Assembly: GCF_900090225.1 (NCBI RefSeq)
Contig: NZ_FMHY01000002.1
Coordinates: 682,001-746,000, forward strand
Source of the DNA: Micromonospora eburnea
GTDB lineage: Bacteria; Actinomycetota; Actinomycetes; Mycobacteriales; Micromonosporaceae
Length of the DNA stretch: 64,000 bases
Direction: 5' to 3'
Shown here: piece by piece, positions 57,408-64,000 of the stretch
How positions within the stretch are numbered: position 1 is the first letter of the stretch
Layout of the letters: every line of letters starts with the position of its first letter
Program-made: the position numbers and the translations under genes
Notes under the pieces: generated by a model
The model's database searches: none
Told to the model about the DNA's origin: nothing
The model's input: only the letters and a program-made list of their open reading frames with translations

Positions 57408-57483
57408 TGATCGACTCGCTGTGCGGCAACCTGTGGTCTCCCCAGCGCCTGACACCGCAGGATGCCGCAACCCGAGTCGATCA
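57408..57483. terminator. Long cruciform between MFS and O-methyltransferase genes
   Basis: TGATCGACTCG (57408-57418) pairs perfectly with CGAGTCGATCA (57473-57483), and GCGGCA (57423-57428) with TGCCGC (57463-57468) inside. The right arm includes the stop codon of the methyltransferase gene. A bidirectional terminator is likely. Confidence 0.75.
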
Positions 57484-58134
57484 GCGCACTCTGGCGAGCG
57501 TCACCCCGTCGGCGATGGGCAGCATGACCACGTCAACCCGGACGTCGGAGAGGATCTCGTCGTTGAACGCGGCGATGGCCCGGTCGTCGGCGTTCTGCGG
57601 GGCGAGTACCCGGCCACCACGCAGCGTGTTGTCCACCGCGACGACCGCGCCCGGCCGCATCCGGGGCACCAACTCGTCCCAGTAGACCGGGTAGCCGACC
57701 TTGTCGGCGTCGATGAAGGCAAAGTCCAGGTAGCGCTCCTGCGGCAACTGGCGCAGCGTCTCCGCGGCCGGGCCGATCCGCAGGTCGATCCGGTCCTGCA
57801 CGCCGGCCCGGGTCCAGTAGCGGCGGGCGATCCCGGTGTACTCCTCGGAGATGTCGAAGCAGGTCAGCCGGCCACCCTCGGCGAGGCCCCGGGCGATCGC
57901 CAACGAGGAGAGCCCGGTGAACGTGCCCACCTCCACCGCCTGCCGTACACCCAGCAGCCGGGTGAGGAAGGTCAGGAACGCGGCCTGCTCCGGTGCGACC
58001 TGCATGTCAGCCTGCGCGGGAAGGGCGGCCAAGGTCTCCTCGGCCAACTCCCGGACGATCTCGTCGGGCGTGGAACCGTGCGCCACAAGATAGGCGTGCA
58101 GTTCCGGAGTCAGCGGCAACGGTTTCGTGCTCAT
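57481..58134 (-). CDS. SAM-dependent O-methyltransferase
   Basis: A 217-residue class I O-methyltransferase of the catechol/caffeoyl-CoA type. SAM-binding motif AVEVGTFTGLSSLAIARGL, acidic loop LTCFDISEEYTGIARRYW, metal/catalytic DFAFIDADKVGYPVYWDEL, and VAVDNTLRGGRV. It methylates a hydroxyl on a small aromatic or similar acceptor, unknown here. The gene lies 9 nt upstream of maf in the opposite order of transcription (maf first). Confidence 0.88.
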   Translation of the reverse strand: MSTKPLPLTPELHAYLVAHGSTPDEIVRELAEETLAALPAQADMQVAPEQAAFLTFLTRLLGVRQAVEVGTFTGLSSLAIARGLAEGGRLTCFDISEEYTGIARRYWTRAGVQDRIDLRIGPAAETLRQLPQERYLDFAFIDADKVGYPVYWDELVPRMRPGAVVAVDNTLRGGRVLAPQNADDRAIAAFNDEILSDVRVDVVMLPIADGVTLARVR

Positions 58135-58143
58135 GGTCGGACG

Positions 58144-58800
58144 TTAGCCGAGATGTTCGATCTCCTGGCCGCCGGGCGCGACCTTCGTCCACAGGTCGGT
58201 GACGCTCAGCCCAAGCTCGCCGAGAAGCGTACGCAGCAGCGGCAGGCTCAACCCCACCACCGTGCCCGGGTCACCCTCGATGCCAGTCAGGAACGCCCCG
58301 CCCAGCCCGTCGATGGTGAACGCCCCAGCCACCGCCAGCGGCTCGCCCGTCGCCACGTACGCGGCGATCTCCTCGTCGCTGATGTCCGCGAAGTGCACCG
58401 TCGTCGAGGCGACCCCCTCCGCCCGCGATTCGTGGACCGCGTCGATCAGGCAATGCCCGGTGTGCAGCACTCCGCTACGCCCACGCATCCGCTGCCACCG
58501 TCGGGTGGCGTCCGCCGCGTCCGCCGGCTTGCCCAGGATCTCGCCGTCGAAAGCCAGCACCGAGTCGCAGCCGAGCACCAACGTCTGCTCGTCCGGCGTG
58601 GCGCGCAGCCGGCCCAGCACCGCCTGCGCCTTCAGCCGGGCCAGCTCCAGGCACAACTCCTTTGCCCGGTCGCTGACCACCTGCGACTCGTCGACGCCGC
58701 TCACCAACACGTCCGGTTCGATCCCGGCGGCCTGGAGCAGCTTGCGGCGGGCAGGGCTCTGCGAGGCGAGCACGAGGCGCAGCGGTAGGGAACTCAACAC
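58144..58800 (-). CDS. maf: Maf-family nucleoside triphosphate pyrophosphatase
   Basis: A 218-residue Maf protein. N-terminal LRLVLASQSPARRKLLQAAGIEPDVLVSGVDES, GCDSVLAFDGEILGKP, and AGAFTIDGLGGAFLTGIEGDPGTVVGLSL are the family signatures. It hydrolyses non-canonical or selected NTPs to NMPs. GTG 58800 is supported by TAGCGT 7 nt upstream on the minus strand. In many actinobacteria maf directly follows accE; here a type VII-secretion operon lies between. Confidence 0.9.
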   Translation of the reverse strand: MLSSLPLRLVLASQSPARRKLLQAAGIEPDVLVSGVDESQVVSDRAKELCLELARLKAQAVLGRLRATPDEQTLVLGCDSVLAFDGEILGKPADAADATRRWQRMRGRSGVLHTGHCLIDAVHESRAEGVASTTVHFADISDEEIAAYVATGEPLAVAGAFTIDGLGGAFLTGIEGDPGTVVGLSLPLLRTLLGELGLSVTDLWTKVAPGGQEIEHLG

Positions 58801-58810
58801 CCCACCGACG

Positions 58811-59953
58811 CTACCGGCTGATCCGTGGCGGCGGGTCGTCGGCACGGCGACGACGACGCCACACCAGATAGCCGCCACCCGCCGCCACCAGTACGCCCAA
58901 CGTCGCCAGCCCGCGCGCCGTCGCGCCGTCGCCTGCGTTGTCGCCCGGTGCCGTCGCCTGCGCCGAGGCGGGTGGGGTGGCCGCCACCGACTCGAAGCCG
59001 AGTGGAGGCACGTCCGCGGTGAGCGCGGCGACCAGATCGATGACGCCGTAGCCGTACTCGTCGTCACGGCCGGGCGGTCCCTTGTCGATAGCGGTGGCAG
59101 TCAGCCGATGCGCAACCTCCCGAGCAGGCAGGTTGGGGAACTTCGAGCGGACGAGGGCAGCGGCCCCGGCAACGATGGCTGTTGCTGCCGAAGTTCCCGT
59201 GCCCTTGGAGTACTTACCGTCATAACTTGTGCTGTAGATGTCGACAGCAGGGGCCGCAACATCGATCTCGGGCCCGGTCACTGACACTGCGGCGTGCCTG
59301 CCGAGACGGTCAACGCCGGCAACGGCTATAACGCCATCCTGAGAAGCAGGATAGCCCACACTTGTGTCATCCGGGCGATTTCCAGCTGCCGCGACGATGA
59401 CAATATTTGCGCGGAGGGCCATTTTCACCGCGTGTTCGAGTCGAGCATTTCTCTGGGTGACGGCAGAGATGCAAATGACGTCCGCTCCCTGTCGTACTGC
59501 ATATTCTATGCCGGCCGCAAGCTGTTCGGCGTGTCCTCCATCGCTGACTGGCTTTCCGCGAATCGGTAATATTTTCGCCTCTGGGGCTATGCCAAGTGTC
59601 CCAGTTCCGTCCCTTTGGCCATGGGCCGCAATGAGGCCAGCCATTGCAGTGCCGTGGCCATCCAGATCCCGTCGTCCGTCGCCGCTCGCCGTCATATCAA
59701 TTCCAGGCAGCAGGTTATCGGCCAAGTCGGGATGTGGATCCACGCCGGTGTCTGGCACGCCGATCGTAACGCCTGCGCCACGGCTAATTCTGTTGGCGTT
59801 CGCTACCCCCAGAAAACCGAGGTGCCACTCATCTGCCCGGACCTGTTCGGCTCCGGACGGCTGAGGTGCGGCCGAGGCTGTTACCGCCGGCATGATTATC
59901 TGCATTAAGGCGATGAGAACTCCAAAGGCGGTGGAGATGCGATATTGCATCAC
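58811..59953 (-). CDS. Mycosin-type S8 serine protease of a type VII secretion locus
   Basis: A 380-residue subtilase. Signal peptide (about 1-28), catalytic Asp in GVPDTGVDPHPDL, His in DGHGTAMAGLIAAH, oxyanion Asn in VAAAGN and Ser in GTGTSAATAIVAGAAAL. A Pro/Ala stalk and one TM helix (GLATLGVLVAAGGGYLVW) with a basic tail end the protein: the MycP layout. The GTG start overlaps the stop of the preceding gene (GTGA). Codon use changes inside the gene: the N-terminal half is clearly lower in GC than the C-terminal half. No ESX ATPase or channel gene is in the window. Confidence 0.85.
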   Translation of the reverse strand: MMQYRISTAFGVLIALMQIIMPAVTASAAPQPSGAEQVRADEWHLGFLGVANANRISRGAGVTIGVPDTGVDPHPDLADNLLPGIDMTASGDGRRDLDGHGTAMAGLIAAHGQRDGTGTLGIAPEAKILPIRGKPVSDGGHAEQLAAGIEYAVRQGADVICISAVTQRNARLEHAVKMALRANIVIVAAAGNRPDDTSVGYPASQDGVIAVAGVDRLGRHAAVSVTGPEIDVAAPAVDIYSTSYDGKYSKGTGTSAATAIVAGAAALVRSKFPNLPAREVAHRLTATAIDKGPPGRDDEYGYGVIDLVAALTADVPPLGFESVAATPPASAQATAPGDNAGDGATARGLATLGVLVAAGGGYLVWRRRRRADDPPPRISR

Positions 59954-61356
59954 CGATCGAGGCCGATGGCAGGCCCAGGGTCGATTGGATCTTGGTCATT
60001 CGGTGGGCGAACAACCGGGTTGACCCCAGTGTCGGTTTCCCACGGGTTGTCCGGGTCCCAGCGATGAGTCCTGACCTCGCCTTGCTCGCTCCGGCCCGGC
60101 CGGCCGACTGGCCCTCCGGTGTTCGATGTTCGTGGGCCTATTCCCAGCGTGCCTCCCGTTGGGGGCATGCCACTCATCCCGTTCGGAGGGAAGGCGCGGC
60201 CAACACCCGGGCGGGAACCCGCAGCACCTGTCGGTGCTGTTCCTGCACCGCCACCCCCAATTACGCCGCCTACTGGGTTGACCCTGCGAGGCGAGACTGC
60301 GCCCCCTCCGGATTCGCGGAGTCCTGGTGTGCCGCCGATTAGGCCGCCTGGCGGCATCGGCCGAGGCGAAGTGGTGTGAGTCTCGCCTCCGGAATTTGAG
60401 CGGCTGGCTGTATTCGGTTGTCCGTTCTGGGAGCCAAAGTTGGGTACACGACCTACGGCATGGGAAACCGGCGGCAGGCTTGGTGGCACTCCTACGCTGC
60501 CGGCCGACGCTGAGGGTGGTGAGGTGCCCGGCAAGTTCGGGCCGCCGTGTGTAGACGCGAGGCCGGTGTCGACCCCACCGAGGACAGGCCCCGGTCCAGA
60601 TGCCACCCCTGGCTGCGGGGCGGTCGGCAGCGAAACTGGTCTAGTCGTAGTCGATCTGCGGCTTGCTCGTGACTCAGGGCCAGTAGATGCCATTGGTACT
60701 GGCACGATCGGTGGGAGAACTGGAGTGACGGCGCTGCCGTAGACGTCGGGGTCGAGGTGCTCTCGTCCAGGCCATGTCTTGGGTGCGGGTGGGGGTTGGC
60801 GGAGCATTACTTGGGCTTGTTGGAGTTCTCCGCTCAGTCCCGTCATCAGGCTCCGCGCCCGGATGTTCAGTTGCTCCAGGTCCGCGTCCGTCACCGGCGG
60901 CCGTTCGGGCAGGCGGCTGCCGGCCACCGCCTTCGGGTCCGCGAGCGTCGCCTCGTACGCCTGCTTCTGTTGGAGTTTGGCGGCGTACTCGTCGTAGATC
61001 GGCTTGAGGTCGGCGCGGGTGCTGGCGATGGCGCGCGTGGCGGCCGCGAGCGCGTCGTGGTTCGTGGCGGCGGCGTCGTGGGTGCGTTGCGCCTTGTCGA
61101 TGAGCTGGTCCAGCTCGGCGAGGTACGCCCGCGCGGCCGCATTGGTCTCCGGCGGCCAGGCTTCGGCGAGGCCGCGGCGGTATTCCTGGAGCCGGCTGAG
61201 GTGCGTCCGGGCGAGTTCGCAGATCTTGCGCCACCCGGCGACCTGCTTCCACTGCCCGGTGGTCTCCTGGTCCTGCAGGCATGCCCACATGCTGGGCACG
61301 CTCATCAGCCGCCAGTCGGTGAGGCCCGAGGTGCGGCCGTGGCCCCGCTCGATCAT
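59950..61356 (-). CDS. WXG100/PPE-like type VII secretion substrate with long Pro/Gly tail
   Basis: A 468-residue protein. Residues about 20-165 are helical and resemble a WXG100 or PPE-like hairpin (GWRKICELARTHLSRLQEYRRGLAEAWPPETNAAARAYLAELDQLID). The rest is a Pro/Gly/Ser/Thr-rich disordered tail ending DPDNPWETDTGVNPVVRPPNDQ. ATG 61356 overlaps the upstream stop (ATGA). It is encoded with a mycosin and a small helical partner, so export by a type VII system is likely; the secretion motor must be elsewhere. The tail-coding half has lower GC than the helical half. Confidence 0.7.
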   Translation of the reverse strand: MIERGHGRTSGLTDWRLMSVPSMWACLQDQETTGQWKQVAGWRKICELARTHLSRLQEYRRGLAEAWPPETNAAARAYLAELDQLIDKAQRTHDAAATNHDALAAATRAIASTRADLKPIYDEYAAKLQQKQAYEATLADPKAVAGSRLPERPPVTDADLEQLNIRARSLMTGLSGELQQAQVMLRQPPPAPKTWPGREHLDPDVYGSAVTPVLPPIVPVPMASTGPESRASRRSTTTRPVSLPTAPQPGVASGPGPVLGGVDTGLASTHGGPNLPGTSPPSASAGSVGVPPSLPPVSHAVGRVPNFGSQNGQPNTASRSNSGGETHTTSPRPMPPGGLIGGTPGLRESGGGAVSPRRVNPVGGVIGGGGAGTAPTGAAGSRPGVGRAFPPNGMSGMPPTGGTLGIGPRTSNTGGPVGRPGRSEQGEVRTHRWDPDNPWETDTGVNPVVRPPNDQDPIDPGPAIGLDR

Positions 61357-61805
61357 GGCAGCACCACCGGCCCGTCCACCGTCGAGGTCGGATCGGACAG
61401 CACGGGGAGCGGTCGTGATCCGGCCATGCCGGAACGGCCCAGGGCCCGCTCGACGTCGGCGACCCGGGCGGCGGAGAACGCGTCGGTGTGCACGTACTGA
61501 TCGGCGATCCGGCCCGCGGCGTCGGCGAGGTGGCCGGTGGCGGGGCCGAGGTCCCATACGGTGTGGACGGTGGCCTGCTGGGTCTCGTGGTGGGCCTGGA
61601 GGAACTGGACCAGCTCGATGAACGCGTCGGCCGGGTTGGGGACCGGCGCCTTCATGTCGTCGGCGATGTACGACAGGTGCGGGGCGTAGTTGCGGGTGAC
61701 CTCGTCCTGGAGCCGATCGGCGAACTCGCGCATCTGTCGGATGTCGGCCTCGATGCCGCCGTAACCTCGTAGCCAGCCTGCCGGCCGGCCCTCCTCGGGG
61801 ATCAT
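61353..61805 (-). CDS. Small helical protein of the type VII-associated operon
   Basis: A 150-residue mostly helical soluble protein: GGIEADIRQMREFADRLQDEVTRNYAPHLSYIADDMKAPVPNPADAFIELVQFLQAHHETQQATVHTVWDLGPATGHLADAAGRIADQY. It lacks an obvious WXG turn but has the size and helix pattern of ESX-associated partner proteins. AGGGAGGG lies just before ATG 61805. First gene of the three-gene coupled operon. Assignment rests on context. Confidence 0.65.
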   Translation of the reverse strand: MIPEEGRPAGWLRGYGGIEADIRQMREFADRLQDEVTRNYAPHLSYIADDMKAPVPNPADAFIELVQFLQAHHETQQATVHTVWDLGPATGHLADAAGRIADQYVHTDAFSAARVADVERALGRSGMAGSRPLPVLSDPTSTVDGPVVLP

Positions 61806-61912
61806 CGGCCCTCCCTCTGTGTCACCGCATGGTTTCCCAGGGTGAGGTTAACGGCTCGGCGGCGTTCCTGGCAGTCCCGGCCGACGGCCGGGCGCAGCCG
61901 TCGTGCCCAGTA

Positions 61913-62125
61913 TCAGCGGGGCAGACCGGAGGCGCGCCACGCGCCGGGACCGGCGACGAGCGCCGCGCCCCCCGGACGGGCGCTGCGCGTCCACCGCGAT
62001 ACGGGGGCCGGCGCGGTGGCCACGGCCGGTCGGGTCCGCGTAACGATCGCGCCGACCAGGGCGGCCAGTTCCTCGGGGGTGGGCACCCCGCGGACGATCC
62101 GGAACAGCGGCTCTTCGGCAGACAT
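61913..62125 (-). CDS. accE: Acyl-CoA carboxylase epsilon subunit
   Basis: A 70-residue protein with the AccE signature PLFRIVRGVPTPEELAALVGAIVTR and the C-terminal W-R-SGLPR ending. AccE stabilises the AccA-AccD propionyl/acetyl-CoA carboxylase complex in actinobacteria. ATG 62125 has TACCCT 7 nt upstream on the minus strand, implying its own leaderless promoter. The usual upstream partner accD is absent: a kinase gene on the other strand occupies that place. Confidence 0.85.
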   Translation of the reverse strand: MSAEEPLFRIVRGVPTPEELAALVGAIVTRTRPAVATAPAPVSRWTRSARPGGAALVAGPGAWRASGLPR

Positions 62126-62217
62126 GAGTTTCAGGGTACGCGTCGAGAACTTGACCTTCCTCGCACAGTGGCGTGCCGGCGATGTGCCCGTTGGAACAGC
62201 CGGGTACGGTTTCAGCG

Positions 62218-64000
62218 ATGTCGAACGCGCTGCCCCAACTTATCGCTGGCCGGTACCGGCTCATCTCGCCGCTCGGTCAGGGTGGCATGGGCCGCGTGTG
62301 GAAGGCACGTGACGAGGTGCTGCACCGGGACGTGGCCATCAAGGAGCTGGTCCCGCCGCCCAGTCTCACCCCGGAGGAGCGCCGCGAAATGCGGGAACGC
62401 TCGCTGCGGGAAGCGCGGGCGATCGCCCGGCTGAACAACGTCAACGTGGTCCGCATCTTCGACGTGCTGCGTACCGACGGCGATCCGTGGATCGTCATGG
62501 AGTACGTGCCGTCCAGGTCGTTGCAGGACGTCCTCGCCGAGGATGGGCCGGTGTCGCCGGCCAAGGCGGTTCAGATCGGTTTCGGGGTGCTGGGCGCGCT
62601 GAAGGCCGCCCACAAGGCCGGCATCATGCACCGCGACGTGAAGCCGGGCAACGTGCTGATCGGCAACGACGGCCGGGTGGTGCTCACCGACTTCGGCCTG
62701 GCCACCATCCCGGGCGACCCGAACGTCACCCGTACCGGCATGGTGCTCGGCTCGCCCGCGTACATCGCGCCGGAGCGGGCCCGGGACGGCACGGCGGGGC
62801 CGGAGGCCGACCTGTGGTCGCTGGGCGCGACGCTCTACGCCGCCGTGGAGGGCAAGTCTCCGTACGCCCGGCCGTCGGCGATCGCCACCCTGGCCGCACT
62901 CGCCGTCGAGCCGCTGCCGCCACCGAAGAACGCCGGGCCGCTCAAGCCGGTCCTACAGGGCCTGCTGCGTAAGGATCCGGCCGAGCGGATCACGGCCGAG
63001 GTGGCGGAGCGCCTGCTCCGTAAGGCCGCTGGGCGGCGTGCGCGGAGCATCTCGCTGCTGGACGGCGTACGCCGGCCGGGGCCGAACGGTCCGCGTGAGC
63101 CGCGCCCACCGCTGGTGCCGGCGCCGCGTCCGGCCGACGAACGCGTCGGGCGGCCTCCGGCCACCCCGGCTCCGCGTAAGCCCGACCAGGGCCCGGCCGC
63201 CGCCGGCACGGCGGACGACGCGACCGCCAAGGTGCCCGACAGCCTGGACGCGACGCCCACCGCGAAGGTGGCCCCGCCGGCCGTCGACCCGCCGACCACG
63301 AAGCTCGCCTCGCCGGCCGCCGAGCCGACCACGAAGCTCGACGCCGCCCCGGTGCTCGACGCGCCGGAGCCCGTCGACGTCGAAACGGCGGTGGACGGAT
63401 CCGACCCCGCCCTCGACGAGACGCGGATCGACAGCACGCCGGCAGCGGCACCGGTGGAGCCGCCGGCCCCGCCGAGCGCATCCGCCCAGGCGGAGCCGGT
63501 GAGTCCGGCACCGCCGTCCGGACGGGCCGCGGCCATTCCGGGTACGAAGCCGGAGCGCAACCGGCGCAACCTGCTGATCATCGCGCTGGCTGCGGTCCTG
63601 GTGCTCGGCCTCGCGGTGGCCGTGCCGCTGCTGACCAGCGGCGACGACAACGGCGCCGAGCAGCCGGGCGCTCCGACCCCGGCCGCCTCCGCGTCGCCGT
63701 CCGCGACCAGCGCCGCGCCGCCGACGTCGGCCGCCCCGACCAGCGCCGCCCCAAGCCCGACCCCGTCGAAGACCCTGGCATCGGGTGCTGCCCTGCCGGC
63801 CGGTTGGGAGCTGTACAAGGACGAGACTGGTTTCTCGGTGCCGGTGCCGCCCGGGTTCAGCCTGGACTATCGCCGCCACTTCGGATCTGGTCCGGAGGAC
63901 TGGCGGGTGAGATTCAAGGACGGACGAGGCCGCGCCCTGCTGATCGACCAAACCACTCGGCCGCTCAAGGACGCCGAGGCGGACTGGCGCCAGCAGGAAG
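62218..64000 (+). CDS. Membrane Ser/Thr protein kinase, 3' end outside window
   Basis: 594 residues are visible. Kinase domain: LGQGGMGRVWKARDEVLHRDVAIKE, catalytic HRDVKPGNVL (His138), DFGLATIPGD, GSPAYIAPER. A Pro/Ala/Thr-rich juxtamembrane region (about 285-445) contains TTKLAS/TTKLDA elements; TM helix at about 448-471 (LLIIALAAVLVLGLAVAVPLL), then an extracytoplasmic domain starting GWELYKDETGFSVPVPPGF. ATG 62218 is 7 nt after TACGGT (leaderless) and divergent from accE. No stop codon before the window end. Confidence 0.9.
   Translation, partial: MSNALPQLIAGRYRLISPLGQGGMGRVWKARDEVLHRDVAIKELVPPPSLTPEERREMRERSLREARAIARLNNVNVVRIFDVLRTDGDPWIVMEYVPSRSLQDVLAEDGPVSPAKAVQIGFGVLGALKAAHKAGIMHRDVKPGNVLIGNDGRVVLTDFGLATIPGDPNVTRTGMVLGSPAYIAPERARDGTAGPEADLWSLGATLYAAVEGKSPYARPSAIATLAALAVEPLPPPKNAGPLKPVLQGLLRKDPAERITAEVAERLLRKAAGRRARSISLLDGVRRPGPNGPREPRPPLVPAPRPADERVGRPPATPAPRKPDQGPAAAGTADDATAKVPDSLDATPTAKVAPPAVDPPTTKLASPAAEPTTKLDAAPVLDAPEPVDVETAVDGSDPALDETRIDSTPAAAPVEPPAPPSASAQAEPVSPAPPSGRAAAIPGTKPERNRRNLLIIALAAVLVLGLAVAVPLLTSGDDNGAEQPGAPTPAASASPSATSAAPPTSAAPTSAAPSPTPSKTLASGAALPAGWELYKDETGFSVPVPPGFSLDYRRHFGSGPEDWRVRFKDGRGRALLIDQTTRPLKDAEADWRQQE

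Noticed and set aside
59294..59569. Plus-strand open frames with ordinary-looking residues across the mycosin gene
   Set aside because: They lie antisense to the catalytic subtilase motifs of the minus-strand gene and appear only because local GC is lower.

Overview
The window is very GC-rich actinobacterial DNA with strong third-codon GC bias. A conservon (histidine kinase, roadblock, DUF742, GTPase), cytochrome bd with separate cydD and cydC genes, an LpdA-type flavoprotein, a mycosin-type secretion operon and an accE/maf/accA3 neighbourhood together suggest a Micromonospora-like member of the Micromonosporaceae. That assignment is inferred from gene content. No rRNA, tRNA, CRISPR array or intact insertion sequence was seen.

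Layout. 0-10.4 kb: the start of a uridine kinase gene, then a cvnABCD signalling operon ending in a 25-bp tandem repeat, a lipoprotein solute-binding protein, and two co-directional genes. One of these encodes a protein with an IS110-like N-terminus and a C-terminal tail shared with the conservon kinase. 10.5-19 kb: PadR, a membrane protein, then cydABDC on the minus strand preceded by a BlaI/M56-peptidase pair. 19-29 kb: deoxyribose and pyrimidine salvage (deoC, two aldehyde dehydrogenases, upp, a phosphosugar mutase), an ECF sigma factor with a CU044_5270-type partner, and a Ser/Thr kinase. 29-41 kb: a mutase large subunit with methylmalonyl-CoA-type residues, an M20 hydrolase, a DUF4349 lipoprotein, a metallo-hydrolase, GNAT and SCO6745-family proteins, an LpdA-type flavoprotein, DedA and a secreted excalibur protein.

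41-48 kb: a second threonyl-tRNA synthetase without an editing domain sits behind a 17-codon leader peptide with three consecutive Thr codons and a 15-bp perfect hairpin, which looks like a ribosome-mediated attenuator. Next is a heterodimeric ABC exporter operon (marR, ABC, two duplicated 27-codon mini-ORFs, ABC) in which every junction is a stop/start overlap. 48-58 kb: DoxX/TetR, GuaB1-type GMP reductase, a LysE/LysG pair, accA3, PadR with a DrrAB-like exporter, and an MFS transporter. 58-64 kb: an O-methyltransferase, maf, a three-gene type VII-secretion-associated operon lodged between maf and accE, accE itself without an accD neighbour, and a Ser/Thr kinase gene cut by the window end.

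Many starts have a TANNNT hexamer 6-8 nt upstream and no Shine-Dalgarno, indicating leaderless transcripts. I used this pattern to choose several starts. The regulatory proposals (attenuator, BlaI control of cyd, the shared kinase/IS110-like tail, the shared motif upstream of accA3 and the mutase) are inferences from sequence and need experimental or comparative checks.
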